Notes under the pieces: model-generated
Databases searched by the model: none
What the model saw: the letters and a program-made list of their open reading frames with translations, nothing else
What the model was told of the DNA's origin: nothing
Translations under genes and position numbers: made by a program
In this document: piece after piece, positions 1 through 10,631 of the stretch
Numbering within the stretch: position 1 is the stretch's first letter
How the letters are laid out: the number at the start of each line of letters is the position of its first letter
Source of the DNA: Echinostoma caproni
Lineage: Eukaryota > Platyhelminthes > Trematoda > Plagiorchiida > Echinostomatidae
Assembly (NCBI GenBank): GCA_900618425.1
Contig: UZAN01040305.1
Location: 65,932-82,780, forward strand
Reading direction: 5' to 3'
Length of the DNA stretch: 16,849 bases

Positions 1-3000
1 CCACTACCAGATTGAATGGATATTTGTTTCAACTTAAAGACTACTGTCAGCATCCCGCCAATTCTTCTAAAATTTACATAACGCGGAACTTTCGTGATAT
101 GTTTGGTTTATATTGACTTTGTTAGTGCTACACTTGTACTTGATTTCTTTTACTGGTATGGTATGGATTTCTCAAGATTGAGTTATCAGTGAAACAGAAC
201 GTCATCTGCAGCGGTGGTGGTGAGATTCACGAGTCCGATTTGTCTGCGGATGATTTAGTGGCATACGCCACTTGACCACTACACAACATCAAACAAATTC
301 CTGCCTCATTTGTGTATCGGTTATCACAAACATTTACATCACATTTGAATGCATAACCTTGTGGGGAATTAACGATTTCCCAAGGAGTGGTACCCAGACC
401 CAAGACCGTCAGGAGTACACAGTGCCTCTGAACAATCGAATGGGCTAATCCAAGCTTGATATTCTGAAAATGTATATTGTTCTATTTTTGTGTACTACCT
501 TTCGAATCCAATGTGTAACGATCTATAAGGAATTGATAATATCCGGCCTTATGATTTTACACAGAAGAAACACTAGCTTCCACTTTGATTGTTTTAGATT
601 TACACTATTGATCGCCTTCTGTTTCGCTCATTAGTTACGTGTTTTCTTCTTTCTTTCGAAGAATTGCATTTTTCATTTCTGGAGCTTCATATTCATGTTA
701 CTCAGAGAGCAGATTACGAATGAATTCCACTGGATTTTTCACTTGCATCGTCTACGTCAATTTTGATTGCGTCATTTTGTGTCAGAAACCGTCAATGCAG
801 TACGGTTGGATTGATTATTCAAATCTTTAGCAGTTTAAATGTTACTCTCATCAATATCTCGTTTAAAGTGTAGTTAGGATGCATAACAGTGGAATGAGTC
901 ATCTGCCTGCACAACCATATTGTTTTCTTTCCCACGTCCACCCATCAGGTCAGCGTGTGGATTAGGGAAAAACACGTATCCCCTGATTCCCTTGTGATCA
1001 GACAGTCTGGTTCATCCGTGAAGACAAACTGAAGCGGATCACGTGCAAGTCACGGGCATCGGCTGGTGGGAAAAAGTCAAACGTGTTCACTATTGTCCAC
1101 AACAGGCCAGCGTAAAAACATCCAAAGTCATGTGGTGATTTATTATTGTTAGGACGCGTGCACCGTTATAATACGTGTGAACCAAACGAATGGAATGATG
1201 ATGGGACTGTAGCTGGTGACAGGTTTCTGGTTGCCATAGTTGATTGATTCAGTTCACGTGATTTATACAGATTATATCAAAATTAATGACACCACACCCC
1301 GTCAGCAATAGACAGGACAGACTCGGGTGTCAAACATTAGTTGGTATTGACTGTGCAACCGATCAACGTGAATTGAATATATGCATCTTACCATTATTTT
1401 CCGCTATCCTATCAGATACAAGAATATGGTTAGCCACCTTGGTTGTTACCAAAAAAGCAATCTTAACTTTGAATCGATTTTCTCTCGTGCTTTATTTATT
1501 ACCTCGTCACAGATCATGGGTTGAGATCTTATATGTAGGCATAATCCGTTCTGCAAACAGTAACCACTCAGTTTTCAAAGGGTATTCAATGACGTCAAAT
1601 AATTTCCATTAATATGCATTGTAAAAGAAAAACAAGAGGAGAAAATAATGAAAAAGGTTCATTCACGTCATAAATTTGATCTCGAAGAAATTATCTTATA
1701 AACTGAACTAGTAAGTTGTTTTGCCAGAAACAAAAAAGAGCCTAAAATAGAGATTCTTCACCGCCAGCACCTCCAAAGCCTCGAGACTGTCTGATGCGAC
1801 ACTTTTCATACCGAGGGAAAATATCGAGCTTTGCTCCCAATGATAAAAACTGCATGAGACGTTTTATGCTTATCAGCTTTCTCAATCCTCGTGGAGCATT
1901 TTCAACACTACGTGGGATGTAGTCACTATGGGCAATATAACCGGAAACTAAGCCAACAGATTAAAGTATCAAATGGTCTGCCACTCAGTTCTGTACGAAT
2001 ACGGGTCCAGCAGTATTTGTGGCCACCATTTTCTTGCTCTCTCTCTCTGCAACTTTTTAATACGGTTCACTTGGTAGATGGAAAAAAAGATAGGCATGCG
2101 GAAAACACACCCATCGATATCTGGATCATAAATTTGCCCTGACAGAGAAAACTATTTTTGTTCATTTTGTCATTGTGTTTAATTTTGGAATAGCGCTAAG
2201 CTCTGTGAAAATCAATGAGCGACTTCATTTGCATTCAAAAGGTGCTGCGTACTACTTAATGAACCTTGTATTGTTTTGGTCAAATGGACAACTTTCATTA
2301 TTTGGAATTTTGTAAGACAATTTTGCTGTTAGGTTTTAGAATATTTTGTTCACTTTGAAGACCTTGCAAGATCCACCTTGTTCGGCTCCGTACTACCATG
2401 TGTTTTTGATGTCATTAGTGTAGTTTTGAAATTTGCTTGGATTTTGTATACTCTGCTGGAAACAATTAATAGTGAGTTTCGATCACTCGGATTGTTTGTG
2501 TTCAGAACGTGTTTTGTCATCAACGGCGAGTTCGTTCCTATCACTAAGTGTATTTTCAGAATGGTAAAAAGCTCTTTGATTGAAGCAAAAATGTGCCATG
2601 CTCTTTTCAGTAAAAGGGGTATTTATGCGATTTACAAAAAAAAACTGTGAATGTCTCAGGAAATCTGTAGGGATGATTACAGAGTGAAAACATTTTTGGA
2701 GAATAATAGTGTTATTGATTCTATCTGATAAGTATTTATACGTTACCTTCACGTGCAATCTACAGCCAGTGCAGTCAATCATACAATTTGGAAATACCAA
2801 AGATTAAATTTCCATTCACATTGTTCATAAGCAGTGCGTACTGTTTTTGCAGCATGGTTTGAATCCATAACATCTGGCATGGTTTATGTGTTTAGAATGT
2901 ACTTATCAATTCCAACCGGACTTGATCCAAATCAGCGATTCAAATGATGCTCATGACATTCAGTCAACTTGTTATCAACAACCCGGACTACATGAACGGT

Positions 3001-3321
3001 GTACCGATGTCGTTTACCATCCTACTGTCACGGAGGTCGTGTGTTTGGATCCCATGGTTGCCAGCTAATTGTCCTCATTTTTGTATAAATCCGTTGATTG
3101 GTTGATTCCCCGTTCCCGAAAATCGACTGTATAATGAGTTATTTAATAAAATGATACATAAAGGAGGTGGGCGAATGAAGATCAACGGAAAATGAAAGAT
3201 ATTCAGTGAACTGGCCTTCTAAGCAAGTATCCGAGTCGCTGTTCGTTTTCATCCAAAGGGGCTTTAAATAGTGAAAACTAATACAGGTTCATCAAATTTT
3301 GCCGATTGTATCTAACAACGT
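1..3321. other. Long stretch with no supported gene
   Basis: Nothing here reads as a known protein, RNA gene or element. The longest open frame runs from an ATG at 1286 to a stop at 1612 on + (108 codons). It has no recognisable motif and could be chance in sequence this AT-rich. Smaller frames of 60-105 codons occur on both strands near 639-830, 1891-2142, 2350-2800 and 2886-3068; several overlap each other on opposite strands, which argues against them. A short (CT)6 run lies at 2037-2048. Intron or intergenic sequence is the simplest reading. Confidence 0.6.
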
Positions 3322-3543
3322 GTGGTATTTATTGCGGAAAGAATTGAGGGTTCCGTTAGTTGCTGTCACTGTTTGCCTATGTGCGCTGAATGCTTGATTT
3401 TAACCCGGTCTATCGGTTGCCATTATAAAGATCGAAATGACATAAACAGTACCTTGTATTTGCCCCATGATTGCATCAAAAGGAGTATAATTTTAAAGTG
3501 TGATTGCAATGTAGTTTGTGGGAATTGTTATTATAAATTATAA
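3322..3543 (+). CDS. Small cysteine-rich open frame, unknown function
   Basis: This frame of about 73 codons contains 11 cysteines (about 15%). They include two copies of the pattern C-x-C-x3-C-x2-C, one near residue 15 (CHCLPMCAEC) and one near residue 60 (CDCNVVCGNC). Such spacing could bind metal or form disulphides, but I do not recognise a family. It opens with GTG rather than ATG, and an in-frame TAA lies six bases upstream (3313-3315), so it would have to be an exon piece or chance. No convincing acceptor is seen at its start. It ends in a TAA inside an AT-rich palindrome. Cysteine enrichment is the only reason to list it. Confidence 0.2.
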   Translation: MVFIAERIEGSVSCCHCLPMCAECLILTRSIGCHYKDRNDINSTLYLPHDCIKRSIILKCDCNVVCGNCYYKL

Positions 3544-3553
3544 TTATAATTTA
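3534..3553. repeat. 20-bp perfect AT palindrome
   Basis: Positions 3534-3553 read identically on both strands and are entirely A and T. Palindromes of this kind arise easily in AT-rich DNA but can extrude or promote breakage. It overlaps the stop of the cysteine-rich frame and lies about 90 bases before the reverse transcriptase remnant. Confidence 0.8.
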
Positions 3554-3576
3554 AAACTTCAATCCTCTGGCACTCC

Positions 3577-3602
3577 GAGAGAGTTGCTCTCTTTCAAAGA
3601 GA
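3577..3602. other. Two overlapping small hairpins
   Basis: Two mutually exclusive hairpins share bases. GAGAG at 3579-3583 pairs with CTCTC at 3587-3591 around a TTG loop. TCTCTTT at 3588-3594 pairs with AAAGAGA at 3596-3602 around a single unpaired base, so as RNA the second would need to open its top pair or two. They sit just upstream of the reverse transcriptase remnant. No function is implied; the pairing is directly visible. Confidence 0.6.
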
Positions 3603-3629
3603 CAGTTCAGTGAATCAAATTAAGAAGGA

Positions 3630-4060
3630 GGACATCTGTTGTGCTTCATTGTTCTGCTCAATCTCCATATCTGTTTTCTGCTTTTATTCATGGTCATTCG
3701 GTGGCAGTCCCAGCACACATCCAAAAGGATGCTGACGATGTCGTTTTGTGTCAGCAAATATCATCTCCTCTGGAATTCAATTAACTGAAAATGTTTCTCA
3801 CACCCAACAGTTTTCCAACAATTCTGGTCTCAGTCTTGACATATCTTAGTGCATAGAGTGTGCTTTCAGTCTTTTCTGCCCCTATTTCCAATGAACTCCA
3901 TTACCCTTAACTGTAGAACTGTGTCCAGAATGACCTCAGTCAAGTACCTGGGTGTCATCATCCGCAGAAATCTTCGGTGATCCTGTGATAGTTCAGGTTC
4001 GATTTTTTCCACCGTCCATTCACCCTGAGACCGTTTAATGGTTAAAACAATAAATGACAA
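3630..4060 (+). pseudogene. Decayed CR1-like non-LTR reverse transcriptase fragment
   Basis: This is the remnant of a reverse transcriptase that would copy a LINE-type element RNA at a nicked target. Reading + across frames, a stretch from about 3636 gives SPYLFSAFI, the block after the GVPQG motif. DADDVVLC follows at 3728-3751, the catalytic (Y/F)ADD box with its aromatic residue changed to D. After a frame change near 3780, GLSLDIS then a TAG then C matches the GLSLNxSKC block. After a further change, VKYLGVIIRRNLR at about 3939-3977 matches the KYLGV thumb-side motif. Order and spacing fit the CR1/Jockey group. At least two frame changes and several stops show it is dead. The ends are uncertain; weak C-terminal similarity may continue to about 4200. 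Neither the apurinic endonuclease domain nor the 5' part is seen, so it is probably 5'-truncated. Confidence 0.8.
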
Positions 4061-5004
4061 GCAATTTGACCGTGACAACCTTTCACCCGTGATTGATGTT
4101 ATGTGTAACTGTGTGATCTGTTTTCCATTGTCACCTATGTGATCTGCAAATGGCTTATGACTCGATTGGAAATATTCTTAGTTTGACTAATTTTCACATA
4201 AAGCTTCATTCCTGGTTTGCTCCACACACGACGAAACTCATTACATAACTGAATCAAATCGTTCATTACGCTCATAAAAAAACAATGAAGTTTCACTTCG
4301 TGCATTTATTGACACGACTGTTGCCATCAAGGGTGCTGCTGGGAATTCCGCATTGCGGAAAACTAAGAGATCTTTTAGGTGACACAACTGGAGGTACACT
4401 TGTGCCAGGTGACTGCTCAGGTTGTTTTTGGTTTACTGTTCGGATCTACATCATCATATTTTGACTCGAAGCCCGGCGTTCTATCAGATCACGTTATGAG
4501 TCGGCAAATCACAGATCAAATAACAGAAAAATTTGAGAATCGCTCACGTGGTTAGACACCACTTAGGGGTTTGATAAATTCCTCGTGACTGGACAGTTAG
4601 GGGACTGTCAAATGTATCCACGTGCGTGAATGGTCAATCACTACAAAGGGCACCTAAACAGATTTCTTTCAAAGTTGTTTTGAGAAAAACAACAATTTGC
4701 AATCATTTTATACTTGTAGCAAACCTTGAGTGAGAACGTGATCCATATGCACTCCGCAGTCCCCAGGAAACAACTGATTATTTATTTTTATCGCACCACA
4801 GTTTCACTCAAAACTGAGTTATAAAAATACAACAAATATCAAAATTAGCTGCAGTCTTTCGAATAAATAATCGGTTGATACACTATTTCGATAGTTCAAG
4901 TTAGTTCAAGATTTATCCCGATCCATCCGCCTGAACAAATGAAGAATCTAGAAGTAAAATATAAATCGATGAGAGGAGTCAAATATATCAGAATTAAAAG
5001 AATT
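4061..5004. other. No supported gene; possible tail of the retroelement
   Basis: The first 150 bases may continue the reverse transcriptase remnant, but no conserved block is clear enough to claim. From 4200 on I see only short open frames and AT-rich sequence. An 8-bp inverted pair, CACGTGG and CCACGTG around 4545 and 4620, is too short to interpret. Confidence 0.5.
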
Positions 5005-5271
5005 TTAAAGCTCTTTAGAAGACATTGAACAGAATTGTGTGAGGATCTCCCTTTCACGGAAGCATGCTCCTTCCGACCAGATTGAGCTATCCTGTACTAT
5101 GCTAGATTTATCAATAGAAAACACGCAACTGAGATGCGATTTTGCGTCCGAAAGTGGTGTATTCAATCCTGACGCGTGAGATGGGAAACTCAATAGGCAC
5201 ATTGGGCGCCTTGAGTTTGCAGCCATTAAACCAATCCACAACTGATGAATTACTTTGCTGTCACAGTTCAT
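5005..5271 (-). CDS. Candidate - strand exon or small ORF, unknown
   Basis: An 88-codon frame opens with ATG at 5271 and ends in TAA at 5005. The product is serine-rich with seven cysteines and no motif I recognise. A pyrimidine-rich stretch precedes an AG at about codon 5 on the - strand, which could act as an acceptor. An AATAAA on the same strand near 4785 could be a polyadenylation signal about 220 bases after the stop. These are weak circumstantial signs of a last exon; a chance frame is equally likely. Confidence 0.2.
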   Translation of the reverse strand: MNCDSKVIHQLWIGLMAANSRRPMCLLSFPSHASGLNTPLSDAKSHLSCVFSIDKSSIVQDSSIWSEGACFREREILTQFCSMSSKEL

Positions 5272-6590
5272 TGCATTATGAACAAAAGGAGTAGACTACA
5301 ATATTACAAAACCCCTACGTTCCCTGATGAGAACTGACAATTAAGCCATCGAGCTTGGAGAATGAAAAATCTACCAAACCTCAAACAAAACGGGTCGGAT
5401 ATTCAGCCGGATTGCAGAGAAAATACCTACCGATAAGATTCAGGTAGTACTGGCGGAGCTAAAACATCGGTTCCAAGCGCTACGAAGTGCGCCAATGACA
5501 GGGAGCAGAGGTGTTTGACGACGACGATCACTACCACGCTCAGGTTTACTTGGGGACGTGAAAAGACTGGATAGTGAAATATCTTAAATGACTTTCTTAA
5601 ATTAATGATGACAATGGCTTTGAATTTACCCATCCCATAAATCAAAGAGATATGGATAATAGTGAATTATAATTGGTTCTGTACTGCGTATGTCATTAGA
5701 TTATGCCATTATAACTGGTACCAATTGCACGACATTTGCAACTACATTTTGAATCTGTACGTTCTCAAAGTTACTTGCTTATTCAAAATCTTGTCCATAG
5801 GAACTAAAATAGAATACTTAGAATATTCAGTTTCTACAGCAAGCCTTGGTCACCTATAAAACACACTGAATCAGCTCGTGGTGCTTGAAAAACCAAATGG
5901 GTTATCCCAAACATCGACTGTCTAAACATGATATATGTTTCGGACAATCAAGAGAAGATTACTGTCGATAGTTAGCCGATTGGAATTAAAGATATCTCCT
6001 TGAAAGCTCTCTTCAAATTTGTTGTTTGTTTGCATGATTTATTATTGATAATTTTTGAAAGAGGATCAGGAGCCTCAATGAGAGTTCAGCTTGGGGCGCA
6101 CGGATCGCACCAAAATAGCTATCCAGTGTAGAATGCACCAGCCGAGTTACGGGAGTACATCTGCCATGATGCTCCTACCGAATTTCGCATGTGAGAAATC
6201 AAACCAACTGCGAACTTCAAAGTGTATCTCGATGAAGGATCTTTTTTGAATGGACCCATGTAACACACCATTTGAGCCAAACCTCTCAAAGAGCTGTGAA
6301 ACGTCCGCTGCTATTTCGGAGGAAATGACAGAAAACGATACAATAAAATTAATCAAAACAGATGAACGCTATCTCGACAGTTTTGATGAAGCACAGGATG
6401 GGGTGGATCAAGCACATCTTTCAGGAATGACACTGTCCAGAACATGAAACCAAATCCCACTAGTACTGCCTTGTTAAACTTTGTAGAATAAGTGAAACTC
6501 GGAATAAGGGCTAGCACACTTCCAGCATAAACGATTCGGTATTCGCATTTAACTCAGTTAATTGTGAGTAATGGTGTGGGATAATTGATA
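5272..6590. other. No supported gene
   Basis: Short frames occur at 5427-5645 (-), 5662-5859 (+), 6147-6356 (-) and 6250-6447 (+). The last encodes an acidic, aspartate- and glutamate-rich 65-residue product, but an in-frame stop directly precedes its ATG and it has no motif. A + strand stretch near 5441-5505 reads AELKHRFQALRSA, faintly like the linker of an RTE-type retroelement, but it is too short to call. Confidence 0.5.
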
Positions 6591-6657
6591 ATGATTGATT
6601 TGAAATGACTATCCATCGGACTTTACATTTACGCACAATCCTCAGTTCACCGATTCC
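6591..6657 (-). repeat. Left arm of a diverged inverted repeat
   Basis: The reverse complement of this 67-base arm aligns without gaps to 6750-6816 with 53 of 67 bases identical (79%). The final stretch, TCAAATCAATCA, is exact in both. The two copies face each other across a 92-base spacer. A transcript through both could fold into a long imperfect hairpin. The element family is not identified. Confidence 0.85.
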
Positions 6658-6749
6658 ACCATACACTAGGAAGCACTGGACTCGAGTTTCACTTTTAATA
6701 AAGCTCATCATTAATGCATATCCACCGTCCCGTCCGAGATTTAAACTTC

Positions 6750-6816
6750 GGAATCGATGTACTAAGGGTTGCGCGTGACAGTGAAGTTCGAAGGATGGTC
6801 AGTTCAAATCAATCAA
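6750..6816 (+). repeat. Right arm of a diverged inverted repeat
   Basis: This arm is the + orientation copy of the repeat at 6591-6657. Both arms happen to be open in the same phase (read as VRR-MV-SSNQS here and VRW-IV-ISNQS in the other). The 14 differences fall about evenly on the three codon positions, so protein selection is not evident. Upstream, 6734-6751 resembles a tRNA T-arm or B box loosely, which would suit a tRNA-derived SINE, but no A box is seen. Confidence 0.85.
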
Positions 6817-7524
6817 TTCGGTATTCGTTTGATATCTGTGCTACTGCTGTTCAGCAAACTTATAAATGTGCTGAGGGCACGGATATTAATGACGGGACCA
6901 AGTAAACGTAATGTTTATATACCGAACACATCATTATAGTGTTAGATTTGTACTATCAGAATAATAAAGGTCTGTTGGAGTTGAATATAGTGTACGATGA
7001 TCGTGCAACAGGATTTGATAAATAACTGGATGAACTGATTTCCCTTAGATGCAATTAGTTAACTACTATGCAAAAGTAAACTGAAATAACGACATTGCAG
7101 TTGATGGGTTTCAATTCAGAGTGATTTAGGCGTGTGAAAGCTTTGACACACACAAACACACCATTCCGCCTTTGAAACAACGCAATGTAATGTAAACAGA
7201 GCTTCAACTGTGTCCCGGGCTACCGGGTAAAACCTATTCGTTTGGACCGACGAATTCGGATATCGTCAATTGGTTCACATTGAGCCCCTTTTTGAACAGC
7301 TGCCCCCCCCCCGCCCCCTCTCCGATATTGGTGTTCGACGAACTAGAACGNAGAATGACCACTGAATCATCAGCACTCACTGACGTGTTGTAAAACCAGA
7401 TTAAGAGACATGCAACGATGTATCACAATCAGGCCAGATGGTGCATTGTGAGGTCAATAGCCTGTACTGGAATTAGTTCATAAAATCTAGGATGAAAACA
7501 CTATGTTCTTTCCACTAACGTAAA
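6817..7524. other. No supported gene; poly-C tract with an undetermined base
   Basis: A run of ten C at 7303-7312, then G, then five C, is followed by the only N of the window at 7351. A + frame from about 7196 to 7365 is open for about 55 codons across the tract and reads as proline-rich after it. Homopolymer length errors make this frame unreliable. Nothing else is recognisable. Confidence 0.5.
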
Positions 7525-7686
7525 TGGAGGAGTTACAAACTTTGGTTTTCTGTATCTCCGTAATCACTTCGTTGCATGTGTGTACATGAAAGATGCCAGG
7601 GACACGGTCATTTTTAAAGACAGTAAAATAACCAAAGTAGGATGGTTCATGATAAGCGATGACAAAAAACAGGGAATCTGGAAGGG
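7525..7686 (+). CDS. Candidate internal coding exon, unknown protein
   Basis: A + frame, open from about 7495, runs into a strong donor, GG|GTAAGT, at 7686/7687, where the frame meets TAA just inside the intron. The residues before the donor, including FGFLYLRNHF, VACVYMKDARD and VGWFMISDDKKQGIWKG, have protein-like composition. The 5' end is a guess: a pyrimidine stretch GTTCTTTCC, then CTAAC as a possible branch point, then AG at about 7527 or 7530. The exon would end in phase 2. Joined to an exon starting at 7951 it would leave the CUB-like frame and stop after about 20 codons, so an intermediate exon or another acceptor would be needed. No family is recognised. Confidence 0.35.
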
Positions 7687-7950
7687 GTAAGTGTCAGTAG
7701 CCAAGACAGGGTTATTGTGATCAGGCATTCCAGCTGCTTGGATAAACCGAGTTCATGATGATGAATAGTGTATAAAGCCTCGGTATATTTCAATAATTTT
7801 ATTTTTAACGTAACTGACATAAATAGGTGTGCCTGGATAGCAGGATTTTTTATGTACAAATTGCGTAGTCGTAGATCTGAGTCTCTTAATCCCATTCGAT
7901 AACGTACCAGCTACAGAGTGATGTAACTACCTCTCTGTGCTGTTCATTAG

Positions 7951-8267
7951 GTGTTGGAGATCAGCCTTCCACGACCCATCCTCGTGCGTTTTGTTTCACC
8001 GTTGTCAATAGCGATCTTAGCCTCATTTTGCGTTCGTTATTCCTCTGATCGCAAAAATCACCTTGATTGCTCTCTGGGCGTGTACAAGAGCTGTTCAGTG
8101 TTCACGGCCAGATTATGCAATTCCGCAACTATACAGTCTCCATTCACAGTATGCCCGAGCATACAAGTCACTATCATCGTACTCGAACCGACACAACGAG
8201 ATATAAATCGCAGTATGCAATCAGACTTTCGCTGGTTTGATTCACTTCAATATCTAAAACATTACAG
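7951..8267 (+). CDS. Candidate coding exon, end of a CUB-like domain
   Basis: A 105-codon open frame is bounded by a good acceptor (CTCTCTGTGCTGTTCATTAG ending at 7950) and a donor ACAG|GTAACA at 8267/8268. The frame closes with a stop just outside each site, as expected for an exon. Residues about 40-95 follow the second half of a CUB domain: LGVYKS for the usual LEVYDG, then ARLCNS for GRLCG, a hydrophobic strand IQVTIIVL, then DFRWFD for the final GFxAxY strand. CUB domains are extracellular beta-sandwiches found in secreted and membrane proteins. The N-terminal half is not clear and the calcium-binding residues are not evident. This is pattern similarity by eye, not a profile hit. Confidence 0.38.
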
Positions 8268-10631
8268 GTAACAATGATAAACATTACGCCACGTGAATTC
8301 CCTATGGGGTCTTCTTAAACAAGTATACCCACTTCATTGATGATAGAAGTTGGGTAACCATACAGTGAGCCTTATATACGGTTAGTAGAAAAATACCAAG
8401 TTCAGTACGACCAGTAGCTCCAGAGGTCTTGAGAATGAGTGATCCGCAAGTGCAGTGAATTTCATGTTTAAAAATAAATCTGGAAGTGCAAATATTCGTA
8501 GCATTTGTGAGATTGGTAACTTGTGAATTTAAGTAGTGAAGGAATAGCGAACCAGAGAAGAGCTGGTGCAAGCAGTTGATCACAAAAGGGGAAACTTTCA
8601 GTCAACGGTCACATTTCAGTTCGAATTTTCATCGATTTTGACACCCGGCACTTTCCCGCTCTTGGACAAGTTAAGCCAAAGCCTTATTGAATTAAGTTGA
8701 TTTGGCTATTTTTTCTAACTGAACTCCTAATTAGGTACGTTTTCAGTGATGCTGGACTGACGCCTGTGAAATCACTATTATTTCTGATGATTTGTGTGCA
8801 CTGGGGACATTTAATCGAAATATAGACACCAACCTGAGCCCAAGAATGGGAGGAGTGTATTCGAGGGCCACAGGATTGCACAAAAAGGAGGTTTATCTTT
8901 GGCCATTGTATGTGACGTCATCACCGTGTTCGACTAACAAGGAAGCGTCAACCATTTTCTGTTAGTTGGATAGCCCAAGTTGTAATCTCATAATGGTAAT
9001 CATTTGAGCCGCTTTGAGAGTGTCAATTTACATTACCTAGATTTCTAGTGTATGATGGTTAGTAACTCGAGAATATTGTTCACGATAATCAACAAACTGG
9101 ATGAAAGAATCCGCAAACTCAAATGGACCTGAGGTGTTTGCTCGCATGATCATGAGGCACTTCCAAGTGACTCTGGGCCCACGAGAATGATGCATTTCTC
9201 GGTCTCATGTTCAGGTGAAGGGATAAAGGCTGCACTGAACGTGTAATTGCTGACACTGGACTGATCCTCAGACGATCCTCTTTCAACTGAACTGCGGAAG
9301 CATCTCGTTATAGAAGTGTCATGGCACAATCGGAAGGAAAAAAGCATATCATGATTCCTTTATATTAATCCTCAACAAATCTGAGGAAACAGGGATCAGC
9401 AAACTCATCCAAAGACCTAAGGGGTCAAGCGTGGTGCCCTTATTAGGCAGACCATGTGTGTTCAACAATGTAGTGTTACTTATGGTTTGAAAAGTAATCC
9501 GCGTGTAGCAAAAACACAAACAGAGACGAAAAGATTTGGCAAAACATTTGTTCACATTCCAAGAAACATCAGTCAACCGATTTGCTACTGAGATGGATCT
9601 CATGCCATTCTTCACATCAAAAATGGCAAGAATATTTTGCAGGATGCAGAATGGTCGGCATTTCTTTGACGTCATAAAATGTTCAAATTGGATATTCAGT
9701 TGGGGGTTTCACTCAAAGTGAAGTGTGGCTCAATAATCCACTGATCATTAATAAACTGCTGTGTGTATTAGGTTTTCATCAAGGATTCTCTAACTAGTTT
9801 CAAGTTGCATTCAAAACAAATCTCTCTTAAAAATGTATGAATGACTAACAATGTTTTGACTCCATTTTTATCTAACTTGCCGTTCCGTGCAGCCATCATT
9901 TTAATGGTACTAGAAAACAATAAGAAACCCTTATTCTATCTGTCGTTTATTTCATTTTACTAATATTTTGGGTGTATTTAATTGGAGTAGTACACGTCAA
10001 CAATCAAACCTGCTACACTGACATCGGAATTCACAGCTGCCTATACATGTGTGTGAAGTCGCATGGTTTATTCAAACATCCCAGAACCAAGGTGTCTAGT
10101 TGGTTCATCAGAGCTGTAATTGATTCAGTACATCTGTCAGTTGTACTGGGGCTGGTCGAAATCCCACATCCAGAATGGGAACTGCTGACCGCAAGTTCGT
10201 TTTTCATTTTGTTTATGCCATGCGTAAGGTAGATATGCACGTAAAAATGACATTCTCACTGGATTTTGCATTTATTTTAAAGACTGTCCTAATAACTATA
10301 GCAATCCAGGTAGGTCTTCAGAAAGCACTTAACCGATACATGCATCAATTTAGGAATAGGCTTAGAAGCACCAAGTAAAGGTTTATTCCGTTGCGCATAT
10401 TAGGTTTCTTTTTCATTGGAAGTATCCATAGAAAAATGACTGCAATTGCTGGAGAATTCACATTACGAACTCCTTTCCGGTTGATCAATTTAGTTGTAAT
10501 TTTCATCTCGGGCGATCATATCAATCATCATTTTCACAGTCACCAAATCAATCCATAGGGAACTGCCATGTTATCTTCACTCTGCGCCCAAGACCACCTG
10601 TGTTATTCAGTTTACGCACCTTTCGACCCAA
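8268..10631. other. No supported gene
   Basis: Frames of 60-108 codons lie at 8302-8583 (-), 8684-8881 (-), 9150-9347 (-), 9349-9675 (-) and 9972-10232 (+). None has a recognisable motif. Acceptor-like TTTCAG sites at about 8600 and 8618 were tried as the next exon after 8267; both reach a stop within 15 codons in the required phase. A donor-like CAG|GTAGGT at 10310 follows an open stretch that reads as hydrophobic, but no acceptor pairs with it convincingly. Confidence 0.5.

Noticed and set aside
3866..4078. 70-codon - strand open frame
   Set aside because: It lies exactly antisense to the KYLGV block of the reverse transcriptase remnant and has no motif of its own.
4540..4630. Inverted pair around CACGTGG as a terminal inverted repeat
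   Set aside because: The arms are about 8 bases, with no target duplication and no coding content between them.
5321..5345. Second hammerhead at CCTGATGAGAACTGAC
   Set aside because: The CTGATGAG core is present, but there is no downstream GAAA, no stem II partner and no stem III.
5427..5520. RTE-type retroelement linker suggested by AELKHRFQALRSA
   Set aside because: Only about a dozen residues look similar, with no second block nearby.
6714..6905. tRNA-derived SINE with a B box near 6738
   Set aside because: The B-box match is poor (about 7 of 11), the T-arm loop is one base too long, and no A box is found at the right distance.
10031..10240. Overlapping + and - strand frames as genes
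   Set aside because: Two frames on opposite strands cover the same DNA, and neither shows a motif or paired splice sites.
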